Part shown: positions 1 to 7,150 of the stretch, one piece after another
Position numbering within the stretch: position 1 is the stretch's first letter
Layout of the letters: every line of letters starts with the position of its first letter
NCBI RefSeq assembly: GCF_006717045.1
Contig: NZ_VFPH01000001.1
Location: 1,550,001 to 1,614,000, forward strand
Source: Pseudonocardia cypriaca
Lineage (GTDB): Bacteria; Actinomycetota; Actinomycetes; Mycobacteriales; Pseudonocardiaceae
Reading direction: 5' to 3'
Length of the DNA: 64,000 nt
The notes under the pieces: generated by a model
Seen by the model: only the letters and a program-made list of their open reading frames with translations
Told to the model about the DNA's origin: nothing
Databases searched by the model: none
Translations under genes and position numbers: made by a program

Positions 1-1
1 A

Positions 2-310
2 GATCACGCACGGTGGTACTGGGAGTTCGCCGAGCAGAAGGACGCCGAGACCAAGGCTGCGCTGGCGCAGGTCGACGAGATCAAGGTCCAGATGGGCGAC
101 ACGCGGGACAGGATGATCGCAGCTTTCCGCTCCCGCGACGCGTACATCCGCGTGCTCGCCGACGTGGCGAAGCAGCACCAGCCAACCCGGAACGGGTGTT
201 CATGCCGACGGCGAGACTGCGAGACCTTCCCGATCACCGATCAGCCATGGGTCCGTCGGAAGATCAGCGAACTTGAGCGGTGCGAGGACTACGACGAGGA
301 CACCGCGTAG
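2..310 (+). CDS. Hypothetical protein, 5'-truncated by window edge
   Basis: The frame is open from the first bases of the window and stops at 310, giving a C-terminal piece of about 102 residues. The start lies upstream, or at the internal ATG at 92. The visible part has a charged, probably helical stretch (about residues 8-55) followed by a Cys cluster (CSC...C, then a late Cys) and an acidic tail. I do not recognise the family. It converges on the small membrane protein at 322-543 and lies in the integrase-proximal end of the element, where cargo genes are common. Confidence 0.5.
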   Translation, partial: DHARWYWEFAEQKDAETKAALAQVDEIKVQMGDTRDRMIAAFRSRDAYIRVLADVAKQHQPTRNGCSCRRRDCETFPITDQPWVRRKISELERCEDYDEDTA

Positions 311-321
311 ATGCCTCTGAG

Positions 322-543
322 CTAGCCGCCGAGGGCGTCCTGCTTCGGTGGCGGCTCCGGCAGCCCGCGCGCGGCACGGATGAGATCGGTGAGGCGCTGG
401 CGGTCAGCCTGCCGCAGGACCCACATCGCCACCTCCGCCTTTGGGACGCCGCAGATCCGCATCACGGCGGCCATCAGCAGCAGGTAGGCCGGATAGGCCA
501 GCAGCAAACCGACGCCCAGGAGCGGGGAAAGGTGCGTCACCAA
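322..543 (-). CDS. Small membrane protein, unknown function
   Basis: A 73-residue protein with one long hydrophobic segment (about residues 5-32) followed by a basic amphipathic region containing MWVLRQADRQRLTDLI and a short Pro-rich tail. The pattern fits a single-pass or hairpin inner-membrane protein with a cytoplasmic helix. It is the last gene of the minus-strand block before the convergent partial gene. Short membrane proteins of this type are common cargo in actinobacterial elements. No catalytic motif is visible. Confidence 0.5.
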   Translation of the reverse strand: MVTHLSPLLGVGLLLAYPAYLLLMAAVMRICGVPKAEVAMWVLRQADRQRLTDLIRAARGLPEPPPKQDALGG

Positions 544-658
544 ACACCTACCAAGTTCAGGGGCACCAGACGCCTAGGGTGGGCGTTCAGTGCCGTTCGG
601 AACTCTTGGCAGGGGTGGTGCGCACAGGCTACACGAGCCGCATCTGCCCGTAGACGTG

Positions 659-702
659 CGAGAGCCCCGGTCACCGTCCGAGTAGACGGGCCGGGGCTCT
701 CG
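659..702 (-). terminator. Hairpin terminator after the 720-1073 gene
   Basis: Perfect 12-bp inverted repeat CGAGAGCCCCGG (659-670) and CCGGGGCTCTCG (691-702) with a 20-nt loop. It lies 18 bp beyond the stop of the minus-strand gene at 720-1073, where a terminator of the integrase transcript is expected. Confidence 0.6.
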
Positions 703-719
703 TGGGCGTAGGGAGCAGA

Positions 720-1073
720 TCAGCCTGCGCGCTGGGGCTCCGGCGGCTTCGTGTCGCACTCGGGCAGGCCGGGCTTGTGCCGGTACCCCGTCGTGCTCGT
801 GGACATCAGGACGATCTCGCCTCCGCAGCGCTCGCAGAAAAGGTCCCACCCGGGGACGGTCTTGCCGTGCTGGGCGAGGAGCGTCGCCAGTTGCCGGTAG
901 AACGTCGGGTGGTAGCGCTTGGACGTCTCCCTGTTGGAGATCGTCGTGTGCTTGAAGACGTCCTTCGCATCCGGGTCGTCCGTGGTGATGTGGATGTCTC
1001 CGCTCTCCTTGTCCGCCCAGAACTGCACGCGCTCGATCTGGACGTACTGGACGTCCGGCTTCGTCGTCGCCAT
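720..1073 (-). CDS. Hypothetical protein downstream of integrase
   Basis: A 117-residue protein of unknown function. The central part (about 30-75) is polar and likely folded, and a CERCGGEI motif near residue 80 could be half of a zinc knuckle, with one further Cys near residue 105. It starts 20 bp after the integrase stop and probably shares its transcript, which ends at the hairpin at 659-702. I do not recognise a family. Confidence 0.55.
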   Translation of the reverse strand: MATTKPDVQYVQIERVQFWADKESGDIHITTDDPDAKDVFKHTTISNRETSKRYHPTFYRQLATLLAQHGKTVPGWDLFCERCGGEIVLMSTSTTGYRHKPGLPECDTKPPEPQRAG

Positions 1074-1093
1074 GCCTCTTCTTCCTCCGGCGT

Positions 1094-2380
1094 CTATCCC
1101 GCGTTACGGCGCCGGTCTGCGAGGTTGATGACGTTCGCCCCCCGGTCGGGGGCGGGAGAAGGTGCGGTCGGGCGGGCGAGCGGTGTGGCCTTGCCGCCTT
1201 CGGATTCGTCGATGTAGTCCGCGTAGATCGTCAACGTCGTCACGTAGCTCTCGTGCCCGAGCCACTTCGACACCTGCATGTAGTGCGCCCCGGCGGAGAG
1301 CGACAGCACGGCGAACGTGTGGCGGAGGTCGTGGAGCCGCACGCCACGAACGCCCGGGGCCGACGCCGGCAGCCCAACGGCGGTCAGCGCGGGCTTGAGG
1401 TAGTTGGCGTAGAAGGTGCCGGGCTCGACCGGCACGGCCCAGTTGTAGGTGTTCGCCGCCTCTTCGCGCGGGACCGGCGCGTTCCGGCCGTACCTGGCCG
1501 GGAACAGCGGCGCGCTCGGGTCGTCGCGGCGGGGGTGGGTGGCGAGGTACGCGCGGAGGTCGTCCACGAGCCACCCGTCCAGCGGCACCACCCGCCGGGA
1601 CTTCCGGGACTTCGGCGTCCCGGTCTCCCACCCGCCCCGGACCTTCCGCTTCGTGCGAGTTACGCGGATGGTGCGCTTGGTGAGGTCGAGGTCTGCGACT
1701 TCGAGGCCGGCCAGCTCCGCTGCGCGTAGCCCCGTCGCGGCGAGGAACAGCACCGCGAGCCCGTACACCGGATAGGTCTTCTCGATGTGCGCCGCGACCG
1801 CGCCGACCTGATCGGAGGTGAGGGGGTGGGGTGCGAAGGGCTCGACGTCCCCGGTCCGCAACCGCGGCACCGACACGGCGGGGTTGCTCGGGATCGCGCC
1901 ATCCTGAACCGCGAGATCGAGCGTCCGCCGGAACACGTCGAACGCGTGCTTGATGGTGCCGCGGGCGAGCCCCCGCCCCACGAGGTCCGCGCGGAAGGCG
2001 CGCGCCATGGCGGGCGTGATCCCCCCGACCGGGCGGGTTGCGAACTCCGGGGCCACGTAGGTCTCGTACAACCGCCGGTACTCCGCGAGCGTCCGCGCCT
2101 TCACCGTCCCCGACAGCGAGTCGAGCCACGCGTAGGCGAACGCCGCGAACGGTTCTAGACGCGCTTCGCGTCCGGTGACGGCGCCAGTCGCCGCGCGCTC
2201 GGACTCGATCTCGCGCAGCCGGTCGTCGGCGGCGTCCTTCGTCGGGAAGGTCTCCTGCTTGTACTTCTTCCGTCGGCGCCCGTCGGCCGTCACGACGGTC
2301 TCGGTCCAGCGGACTTCGTAGTGCGCGACGGGCTTGCCGTTGCGGCGCTGGTTGGTCTCGATCTTGCGGATGTGGGCCAT
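1094..2380 (-). CDS. int: Tyrosine-recombinase phage integrase
   Basis: A 428-residue site-specific recombinase. It has an N-terminal arm-type DNA-binding region with a typical opening (MAHIRKIETNQRRNGKPV), a SAM-like core-binding domain (about 60-165) and a catalytic domain (about 190-410). The catalytic Arg is in ATGLRAAEL, HDLRH supplies the His and Arg, WLGHES the second His, and TIYADY the nucleophilic Tyr. The ATG at 2380 is preferred over one further upstream because it overlaps the stop of the serine recombinase (TGATG), implying coupled translation, and matches the usual integrase N-terminus. The tRNA-Met fragment at 10371-10413 fits this integrase class. Confidence 0.95.
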   Translation of the reverse strand: MAHIRKIETNQRRNGKPVAHYEVRWTETVVTADGRRRKKYKQETFPTKDAADDRLREIESERAATGAVTGREARLEPFAAFAYAWLDSLSGTVKARTLAEYRRLYETYVAPEFATRPVGGITPAMARAFRADLVGRGLARGTIKHAFDVFRRTLDLAVQDGAIPSNPAVSVPRLRTGDVEPFAPHPLTSDQVGAVAAHIEKTYPVYGLAVLFLAATGLRAAELAGLEVADLDLTKRTIRVTRTKRKVRGGWETGTPKSRKSRRVVPLDGWLVDDLRAYLATHPRRDDPSAPLFPARYGRNAPVPREEAANTYNWAVPVEPGTFYANYLKPALTAVGLPASAPGVRGVRLHDLRHTFAVLSLSAGAHYMQVSKWLGHESYVTTLTIYADYIDESEGGKATPLARPTAPSPAPDRGANVINLADRRRNAG

Positions 2381-3180
2381 CAGGACGCCTTCCGGGTGTT
2401 GGTGCGGAGTACGCGGGCGACAGCGGCAGAGCTCCACGGCCCGCCGCGCTTCGCGGGTCGGCCCGCCGCGTTGAGTTGGTCCGCGATCGCACGGGTGGAG
2501 GCGCCGTCGGCGGCTAGCGCGAGCATCTGGCGGAGGGTGGCCTGCTCGTCCTTGGAGCGGCGGAGCTTCCCGTTCACGGCGGTGTAGCCGAACGGCGGCG
2601 AGCCGTACGCGAACCCGCCCGCCTTGGCCTTCGCGCGGCGCCCGTTCCGCAGCCGCAACAGCGTCATCTCGCGGTCGTACTCGACCACCGCCCCGAGCAT
2701 CCGCCGGATCAGCTTCCGGCTCGGGTCGTCCGGGTCGTCGCGCAAGTTGTTCTCGTCAGGGGCGGTGGAGTAGACCTCACCGCCGAGCCCCCACACGTCG
2801 CTCATGAGGTGCTCCTGGACGAGCATGTCCCGGGAGAACCGGTCGAGCCGCGCCACGACCACGCCGGCCACCGTCCCCGCGCGGATCTCCGCCAGGACCT
2901 CGCCCAGGCCCTCGCGCTCGGACAGCGCGCCGCTCGTGGCGTCTTCGACGAACCGGGCGATGCGCGCGCCGGTCGCCTTCGCCCACTCCCGGATCGCCGC
3001 CCGCTGCGCTGCCGGGCCGAACCGCTCGGCCTGCCGCTCGGTCGAGACCCGGACGTACGCGATCAAGAGCACCCCGAGAAGGGGCCTAGCGCTGCCGCTC
3101 GCTGTCGAGCGGGGTCGGGTCGCGGCTCGGGTACCCCCGGGACGGCTCGTGGGCGTTCGGGGCGGGGTTCGGGTCGGCAT
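2380..3180 (-). CDS. Serine recombinase, resolvase/invertase-type
   Basis: A 266-residue serine recombinase. The resolvase domain (about 38-185) has the nucleophile Ser in YVRVSTERQ and the Arg-rich active-site motif ARLDRFSRD. A short recombinase domain follows (KAGGFAYGSPPFGY, then an HTH-like end). It lacks the long zinc-ribbon/coiled-coil tail of large serine integrases. ATG 3180 has a strong GGAGGA site 6 nt upstream, so I keep a Pro/Arg/Thr-rich 36-residue N-terminal extension; a GTG at 3072 would give the canonical N-terminus. It is translationally coupled to the tyrosine integrase. Its role could be resolution of element multimers or a second integration route. Confidence 0.9.
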   Translation of the reverse strand: MPTRTPPRTPTSRPGGTRAATRPRSTASGSARPLLGVLLIAYVRVSTERQAERFGPAAQRAAIREWAKATGARIARFVEDATSGALSEREGLGEVLAEIRAGTVAGVVVARLDRFSRDMLVQEHLMSDVWGLGGEVYSTAPDENNLRDDPDDPSRKLIRRMLGAVVEYDREMTLLRLRNGRRAKAKAGGFAYGSPPFGYTAVNGKLRRSKDEQATLRQMLALAADGASTRAIADQLNAAGRPAKRGGPWSSAAVARVLRTNTRKAS

Positions 3181-3255
3181 GGATTCCTCCGGGGTCCAAC
3201 GCGGCTACCAGGGGCGCGCGCTCTACCGAGATAGACCGCGCGGAGCCGACGTTAC

Positions 3256-3267
3256 TTGAACGTTCAA
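3256..3267. promoter_or_regulatory. 12-bp palindrome upstream of recombinase genes
   Basis: TTGAACGTTCAA is a perfect palindrome 76 bp upstream of the serine recombinase start and is a plausible operator for the recombinase transcript. The binding protein is unknown; the element's HTH proteins are candidates. Confidence 0.35.
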
Positions 3268-3270
3268 CTA

Positions 3271-3287
3271 AGACGCTAGGGGCGTCT
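3271..3287 (-). terminator. Short hairpin after the zinc-motif gene
   Basis: AGACGC (3271-3276) and GCGTCT (3282-3287) form a short hairpin 14 bp beyond the stop of the minus-strand gene at 3301-3846. It may terminate the replication-side transcript before the recombinase genes. Confidence 0.3.
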
Positions 3288-3300
3288 GTGCAGGTCAGCG

Positions 3301-3846
3301 CTACATGCGTCGCCGCGTGCCGCTCCACGCCACCGCGCCGTTGCCGTGCTCGCTCTTCGTCGTCTCCGGCCCGGTGCGCGGGACGAACCCGCCCCGGCGC
3401 CAGCTCGCCTCCGCCTCTTCCGCCGCCCGCCGCTCGCGCTCAGCCGCTGTTGTCGGCGCCACCGGCGCGCGCGGGTCGGCGCCCGGCGGTGGCGGCTCGC
3501 CTGCCGACTGCACCCCCCGATCGGGGGGCGGGCTGCTGGTGGCTCCCGACGCGTCCGCGTCGCTCGCGGGCTCGGCGCGACGCCGGTCCGCCCGGCAATC
3601 GCGGCAGAGCTTCGGGTACTTCTCCAGCCTCTTCGCGATGAACTCCGCGAGACCGGGCAGCGCGCCGTCGCACCCCGCGCAGTGGACGCGGCCGGTCTCC
3701 GGGTCCGGGGCGTTGTCGACGTAGATAGACGCGCACCACCGACACCACGCCTCGCGGATCGTGTGGGGGAGGGGGTGGCCGCGCTCGGCGGCTTCCGCGC
3801 ACGGCCCGCAAGCGCGCCCGCAGGAGGCACAGACGTGCCCGCTCAC
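3301..3846 (-). CDS. Cys-rich zinc-ribbon-like protein of the element
   Basis: A 181-residue protein. The N-terminal half has repeated Cys pairs (CASCGRACGPC, CRWC, CAGC, CRDC), which suggest two or more zinc-binding ribbons. The C-terminal half is low-complexity, Pro/Glu/Arg-rich and ends in RTGPETTKSEHGNGAV. It overlaps the upstream HGG-motif gene by 4 nt (ATGA), so the two are co-translated. A copy of the 16-bp element palindrome is embedded at 3513-3528, encoding PPPDRG. A nucleic-acid-binding role is inferred from the Cys pattern only. Confidence 0.65.
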   Translation of the reverse strand: MSGHVCASCGRACGPCAEAAERGHPLPHTIREAWCRWCASIYVDNAPDPETGRVHCAGCDGALPGLAEFIAKRLEKYPKLCRDCRADRRRAEPASDADASGATSSPPPDRGVQSAGEPPPPGADPRAPVAPTTAAERERRAAEEAEASWRRGGFVPRTGPETTKSEHGNGAVAWSGTRRRM

Positions 3847-4292
3847 GGCTCGCGCCCGTCGTCGAACTGCGCCGTCCCGACGATCTCCCCGTCTACGACC
3901 TCTGGGGCTTCCGACCGGCCCAGCGCTTCCCAGTGGATGTGGTCGAACAACCGCTCATAGCGCGGGCCCATGTCGTGCGTCAGCGCGACGGCCTGCGTGG
4001 CGCTCAGGCCCGCTCGGTCGAGCGCATCTTTGATGGCGGCGAGCTTCACGGCGGGCGGCAGGTTCTCATCGGTCGCCATGCCGAGAAGTTCCTTCGCCAG
4101 CATCAGACTCGCGTTCTCCAGACGCGCTTTCGCCGCCCGCTTCACCGCAGGCGCCCGTCCACCATGCGTCCCACAGACCGTGCCCCCTTCGATGGGTGCG
4201 CGTTTACAAGGGAGCCCCGTCTGCGAACTCTTCGCACTACATCTCCGGCGTGGCGTCCGGCCGTCCTTCCACACGCCAACTTCCTCACTCAT
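3843..4292 (-). CDS. HGG-motif phage protein, terminase-small-like
   Basis: A 149-residue protein. The N-terminus carries a Cys/His module (CSAKSSQTGLPCKRAP, then VCGTHGGRAPAVKRAA) that recurs in actinophages and phiRv-type elements, often next to or annotated as small terminase. The middle is helical (LLGMATDENLPPAVKLAAIKD, about 75-100). The ATG at 4292 has an AAAGGAGA site 7 nt upstream. It follows directly after the iteron-like region and begins a coupled pair with the 3301-3846 gene. Without a large terminase in view, its role could be origin or DNA-end recognition; that is inference. Confidence 0.65.
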   Translation of the reverse strand: MSEEVGVWKDGRTPRRRCSAKSSQTGLPCKRAPIEGGTVCGTHGGRAPAVKRAAKARLENASLMLAKELLGMATDENLPPAVKLAAIKDALDRAGLSATQAVALTHDMGPRYERLFDHIHWEALGRSEAPEVVDGEIVGTAQFDDGREP

Positions 4293-4310
4293 CTTGCTCT
4301 CCTTTCGATC

Positions 4311-4568
4311 CGTAGGGGGTAGTGCCCGTAGTGCCTTCGTAGGGTCTCCGTAGGGGGTCTGCAGCCCATCTACCAGGCGCGTAGGGACCGTAGGGGGTTT
4401 CCGGAGTACCGAGAGGTAGGGACCTTGATTCTCTATTCGGAACCATTATTTATTTTTATACAAAGAGACCCGCCGGCGCCCTCCCTATCCTGCAAAGCCC
4501 CTACGGTCCCTACGGCGCTGGTCGGCGTGGGTTTGCACCCCCTACGCCGGACCTACGAAGGCCCTACG
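4311..4568. other. Iteron-like array around an AT-rich core (candidate origin)
   Basis: CGTAGGG occurs five times in direct orientation at 4311, 4338, 4349, 4380 and 4389. Its complement CCCTACG occurs four times at 4499, 4508, 4540 and 4562, with near copies at 4327, 4415 and 4552. The two oppositely oriented arrays flank an AT-rich stretch at about 4425-4468 that is unusual in this GC-rich sequence. The layout matches an iteron-type replication origin with an unwinding element. It lies between the DUF3631 gene and the HGG-motif gene. The alternative is a multi-site operator for the HGG gene. Confidence 0.55.
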
Positions 4569-5692
4569 AGGTAGCTGCTCCAGGCCTCGTCGAATGTGGC
4601 TCGGTAGAAGCCCTGGCGGTTGTCAGAACCAATCCGGACCTGAGTTGACTTGATCTCATACGGCTGGAGCAGCTTGGCCAGCAACATCGGCCCCAGCTCC
4701 CCGCCCCGCTCATATGTGCTCCAGCCAAGATCCGATTCCTGGTTGAGCCGTACCAGCAGATCGCGAGTGTGGATGCGGGGTTCATCTGCTGGCCAGACAT
4801 CGCGAATGTCCGAGAGCAGCTTCAGGTCGTCCGGCATGATGCTGTTTTCGATCTTGGCCTCAGTGAGTTCCTTGGCTGCCAGTCGTGCACGCTCCGGCCA
4901 CTCCCCGCCCGCGTGATCTGCTACCGCGATCAGCGGCTCCCAGACGTCCGCAGCGCGGTTGAACACGGGCATCTCCGGCTCGGGGAAGTCGGCCGGGATG
5001 GTGCGCACCCACTTCGTTAGCTCGCCCCGGAGCTTCGCGCTCCGCTCCTTCAGCTTCGACACCCGCAGCGATTCGAGCTTGGTTGCTTCGGACTTGCGTC
5101 GCATGCGGACTACAACCGAACGGCTCATGAGCGTCCGGGGCAGGTCATGAATGGAGCACAGGACGGCCATGGCGAACGTGTTGAAGGGGGCGGGGTCTCC
5201 GCTAGGTAGGCAACGCCAGAACTGCTCTCCACGGGAGAAGCCAGCGTTGTAGAAGCCGCGCAGCTCCTCTGCGCCTGGCGTCGGGTGCCGGGTGCTGCTG
5301 AAGATCGAGTCGACCTCGTCATGCAGAATCGTCGGCGGATCCGGGGTGATCGAGCGAAACAGGGCGGCGGGGGTGGAGTTTCCCGTCTTGAACGGCTTGT
5401 AGCAAAGCGCCTCGATGATCTCCATGAGGCGCGTCTTGCCGGTCTCCTCCTTCGGCGAGATGATGGCCATACGCGGCGCGCATTGCCAAAGCTTCTGTCC
5501 GTGCGTAGCCGCGATGTACAGTGCCGCCGCTGCATAGGCACTCTCAGAGGGCAGGATCACGAAGCGCCGCAGGACCGTCTCAACGCGATCGAGAAGCGCA
5601 GCGCCGTCAGCCTTCTTCGACCGGGTAGACGCCCGTTGAGTTCTCGGGGTACGCTTCGTTGCGTCGGTTCCTTTCGGAGGGTGCTTAGTCAC
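4553..5692 (-). CDS. DUF3631-domain ATPase-like replication protein
   Basis: A 379-residue protein with a helicase-like ATPase core. A Walker A-like loop is in ISPKEETGKTRLME (about residue 80), a Walker B-like motif in TILHDEVDSIF (about 120-130), and a sensor-like region in RTLMSRSVVVRMRRK. The DUF3631 region occupies the C-terminal half. Such proteins accompany primase-like genes in phiRv-type elements and actinobacterial integrative elements and are thought to act in element replication. Translation starts at GTG 5692 with AAAGGA 7 nt upstream; that site is triplicated upstream (5689-5760). The stop overlaps the iteron array. The N-terminal 30 residues are basic and Thr/Lys-rich. Confidence 0.85.
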   Translation of the reverse strand: MTKHPPKGTDATKRTPRTQRASTRSKKADGAALLDRVETVLRRFVILPSESAYAAAALYIAATHGQKLWQCAPRMAIISPKEETGKTRLMEIIEALCYKPFKTGNSTPAALFRSITPDPPTILHDEVDSIFSSTRHPTPGAEELRGFYNAGFSRGEQFWRCLPSGDPAPFNTFAMAVLCSIHDLPRTLMSRSVVVRMRRKSEATKLESLRVSKLKERSAKLRGELTKWVRTIPADFPEPEMPVFNRAADVWEPLIAVADHAGGEWPERARLAAKELTEAKIENSIMPDDLKLLSDIRDVWPADEPRIHTRDLLVRLNQESDLGWSTYERGGELGPMLLAKLLQPYEIKSTQVRIGSDNRQGFYRATFDEAWSSYLVGPS

Positions 5693-5748
5693 GTTCGTTC
5701 CTTTCGGGAGAGCTGGACACGTTCGTTCCTTTCGGGAGAGCTGGACAC
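5689..5748 (-). CDS. Possible 19-codon leader peptide
   Basis: The most upstream of three repeated Shine-Dalgarno/GTG modules opens a 19-codon frame from GTG 5748. Its TGA (5691-5689) overlaps the GTG start of the DUF3631 gene (GTGA). The middle module (GTG 5720) would give an 11-codon frame ending in TAA just inside the gene. Terminal overlap suggests translational coupling. Whether either peptide is made is unknown. Confidence 0.3.
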   Translation of the reverse strand: MSSSPERNERVQLSRKERT

Positions 5749-5760
5749 GTTCGTTCCTTT
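5691..5760 (-). repeat. 28-bp tandem repeat carrying RBS and GTG start
   Basis: Two full 28-bp units (5691-5718, 5719-5746) and the start of a third (5747-5760) are identical over their shared length. On the minus strand each contains AAAGGA (complement at 5699-5704, 5727-5732, 5755-5760) followed 7 nt later by GTG (complement at 5690-5692, 5718-5720, 5746-5748). The ribosome-binding/start unit of the DUF3631 gene is therefore triplicated with a period that is not a multiple of three. Confidence 0.75.
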
Positions 5761-5787
5761 CCAGGGGGAGCGGGCTCCGGGTAGTTC

Positions 5788-5838
5788 ATGACAGAAGGCC
5801 GCGCCTACGCCTCCGAACCGTCGGCGCGGCCTTGTCAT
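5788..5838 (-). terminator. Strong hairpin between replication gene blocks
   Basis: AAGGCCGCGCC (5795-5805) pairs perfectly with GGCGCGGCCTT (5823-5833). The stem continues with ATGAC (5788-5792) against GTCAT (5834-5838) after a 2-nt bulge. It follows the minus-strand small genes that end at 5866 or 5901 and precedes the repeated RBS region of the DUF3631 gene, so it probably separates two transcripts or attenuates read-through. Confidence 0.65.
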
Positions 5839-5865
5839 TTCTGGGACCCGTATTAGGCTACGCTT

Positions 5866-6150
5866 TCACGGGTGCTGTGCGCTATTGACGCTTTCCGCGT
5901 TTACTGGCGCTTCGGGCTCCACCGCATCCCGTCCCGCTCCAGAGCTTCCTTCTCCTCCAGTGCCCGCATCTCCGCTTCCTGGCGCTTCCGCGACTTCTCC
6001 AGCGCGGCCTCGTGCTCGATCTTTGTCCGCTTCCCGATCGGCTCGAAGTCCGTCGGAGCCCGCCACTTCTTGGATCCGGCCATTGCGAACTACCTTCCCT
6101 TTCCGCGCTAGGCGCGCGAGCCTCTGGCGCTTGGTTTCTGGCTTGAACAT
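5866..6150 (-). CDS. Small basic ORF overlapping 5901-6083 in another frame
   Basis: A possible 94-residue product starting MFKPETKRQRLARLARKGK. Its start overlaps the stop of the preceding gene (TGATG at 6152-6148), which favours initiation. After about residue 27 it reads through the whole of the 60-residue gene at 5901-6083 in a different frame, with poorer codon quality and Gly/Ala/Glu-rich low complexity. Either only the N-terminus is meaningful, a frameshift joins it to the overlapping gene, or this frame is spurious. Confidence 0.3.
   Translation of the reverse strand: MFKPETKRQRLARLARKGKVVRNGRIQEVAGSDGLRADREADKDRARGRAGEVAEAPGSGDAGTGGEGSSGAGRDAVEPEAPVNAESVNSAQHP
5901..6083 (-). CDS. 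Small charged helical protein
   Basis: A 60-residue protein rich in Glu, Lys and Arg, predicted to be mostly one long helix (KIEHEAALEKSRKRQEAEMR), starting MAGSKKWRAPTDFEPIG. Third codon positions are strongly G/C, typical of real genes here, unlike the overlapping 94-residue frame. An AAGG site lies 9 nt before the ATG. It is the last gene of the Toprim-containing run before the hairpin at 5788-5838. Function unknown. Confidence 0.55.
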   Translation of the reverse strand: MAGSKKWRAPTDFEPIGKRTKIEHEAALEKSRKRQEAEMRALEEKEALERDGMRWSPKRQ

Positions 6151-6308
6151 CAGTTCGCCTTCCGTGCGTGTGAGCCGGTCGGCTCCTGTCGGTTGTGGAT
6201 GGCTTGGAGCTTGTTGATCTGGCGTTCTGCCGTGGCGATGGCGAGCGCGGCCCGCACCGCCAAACACGCCTCCGCGCGACACCGCCGGATCAGCTCTGCG
6301 GCGTTCAT
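6150..6308 (-). CDS. Small helical protein coupled to Toprim gene
   Basis: A 52-residue protein starting MNAAELIRRC with an Ala-rich helix (about 10-35). Its ATG overlaps the TGA of the Toprim gene (ATGA) and its own stop overlaps the next start (TGATG), so it belongs to a tightly coupled run. No family recognised. Confidence 0.5.
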   Translation of the reverse strand: MNAAELIRRCRAEACLAVRAALAIATAERQINKLQAIHNRQEPTGSHARKAN

Positions 6309-7150
6309 GCCGCCTTCTTCCGCCGCGCCGGCCACCCCGGCCACTCCGCCGCCAGCGCGCGTAGCTCCGCCTCGAACTCCGGGGTGAACTCGGACGGCAC
6401 GGGAGCCCCGTACTCGGCCCCTGCTGCTCGCTCCTGGGCCCAGCGGTCCGCCGCCACCCGGAGGTCCGCTTCCGAGACCGGCACGAGGTCTCGGAGGCCG
6501 TAGCCCGCGCGTACGTGATCGGTCAGATCGGCCTTCTCCCACCCCCGACCGGGGGGTGGACAGACCGGCTCGCAATCGCACACCCCGGTACACACCGCCC
6601 CGCCGGAGATCACGCCGTCCGCCGGGCGCACGACGGCGAGTTGGGACCGGCGGAAGCCGACCACGCGCAGCAGCTCCCACGTGTGGAGGCCGTTCGCGTA
6701 TCCGGGGTCATCCCGATCCACCACGATCACGACCCGACGCCCGGACCGGCGGCTTGCCGCGGTGGCGAGCGGGGCGAGGTGTTGCGCCTGCTCCGGGGTC
6801 ATCCCGACCGCGGCGCCGCCCCAATGCGACGTGGCGGCCGCGACCCCTGGCAGGCGGGCGCCCGCGTTGGCGTCCTTCTCGCCTTCGGCCACCAGGACGT
6901 CACCACCCCCCGATCGGGGGGAGAGGGCCGCGCGGAGCGGCGTAAGCCGATACAGGCACTGCGGCGCGACGGGAGGCGGGTCGGCGACGGTGCTGCGTCG
7001 GTAGAGCCCGGAGTACGGCACAGCCGGCACAAGCGTCCGGAAGGTCTTGCGGCCGTCCGGCGTCACCAACTTCTCGCGCCAAAATGCCCATCGCCGAGAG
7101 TTCGGGTCTTGGTAGCCATAGATGGCATCGCGGATCCAACGGCGCTTCAC
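6305..7150 (-). CDS. Toprim-domain primase-like protein
   Basis: A 281-residue protein. The central Toprim fold has the catalytic Glu in VLVAEGEKDA (about 90) and the DxD motif in VVIVVDRDDPGY (about 145). The N-terminus (PNSRRWAFWREKLVTPDGRK) resembles the region before Toprim in phage primases, but a DnaG zinc finger is not obvious. The C-terminus is helical and basic. It likely primes element replication with the DUF3631 ATPase. The gene overlaps its upstream HTH neighbour by 4 nt (ATGA). Two element palindromes lie inside it at 6542-6556 and 6906-6921, encoding PPPGRG and SPRSGGG. Helicase-loader fusions seen in some relatives are absent. Confidence 0.85.
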   Translation of the reverse strand: MKRRWIRDAIYGYQDPNSRRWAFWREKLVTPDGRKTFRTLVPAVPYSGLYRRSTVADPPPVAPQCLYRLTPLRAALSPRSGGGDVLVAEGEKDANAGARLPGVAAATSHWGGAAVGMTPEQAQHLAPLATAASRRSGRRVVIVVDRDDPGYANGLHTWELLRVVGFRRSQLAVVRPADGVISGGAVCTGVCDCEPVCPPPGRGWEKADLTDHVRAGYGLRDLVPVSEADLRVAADRWAQERAAGAEYGAPVPSEFTPEFEAELRALAAEWPGWPARRKKAA

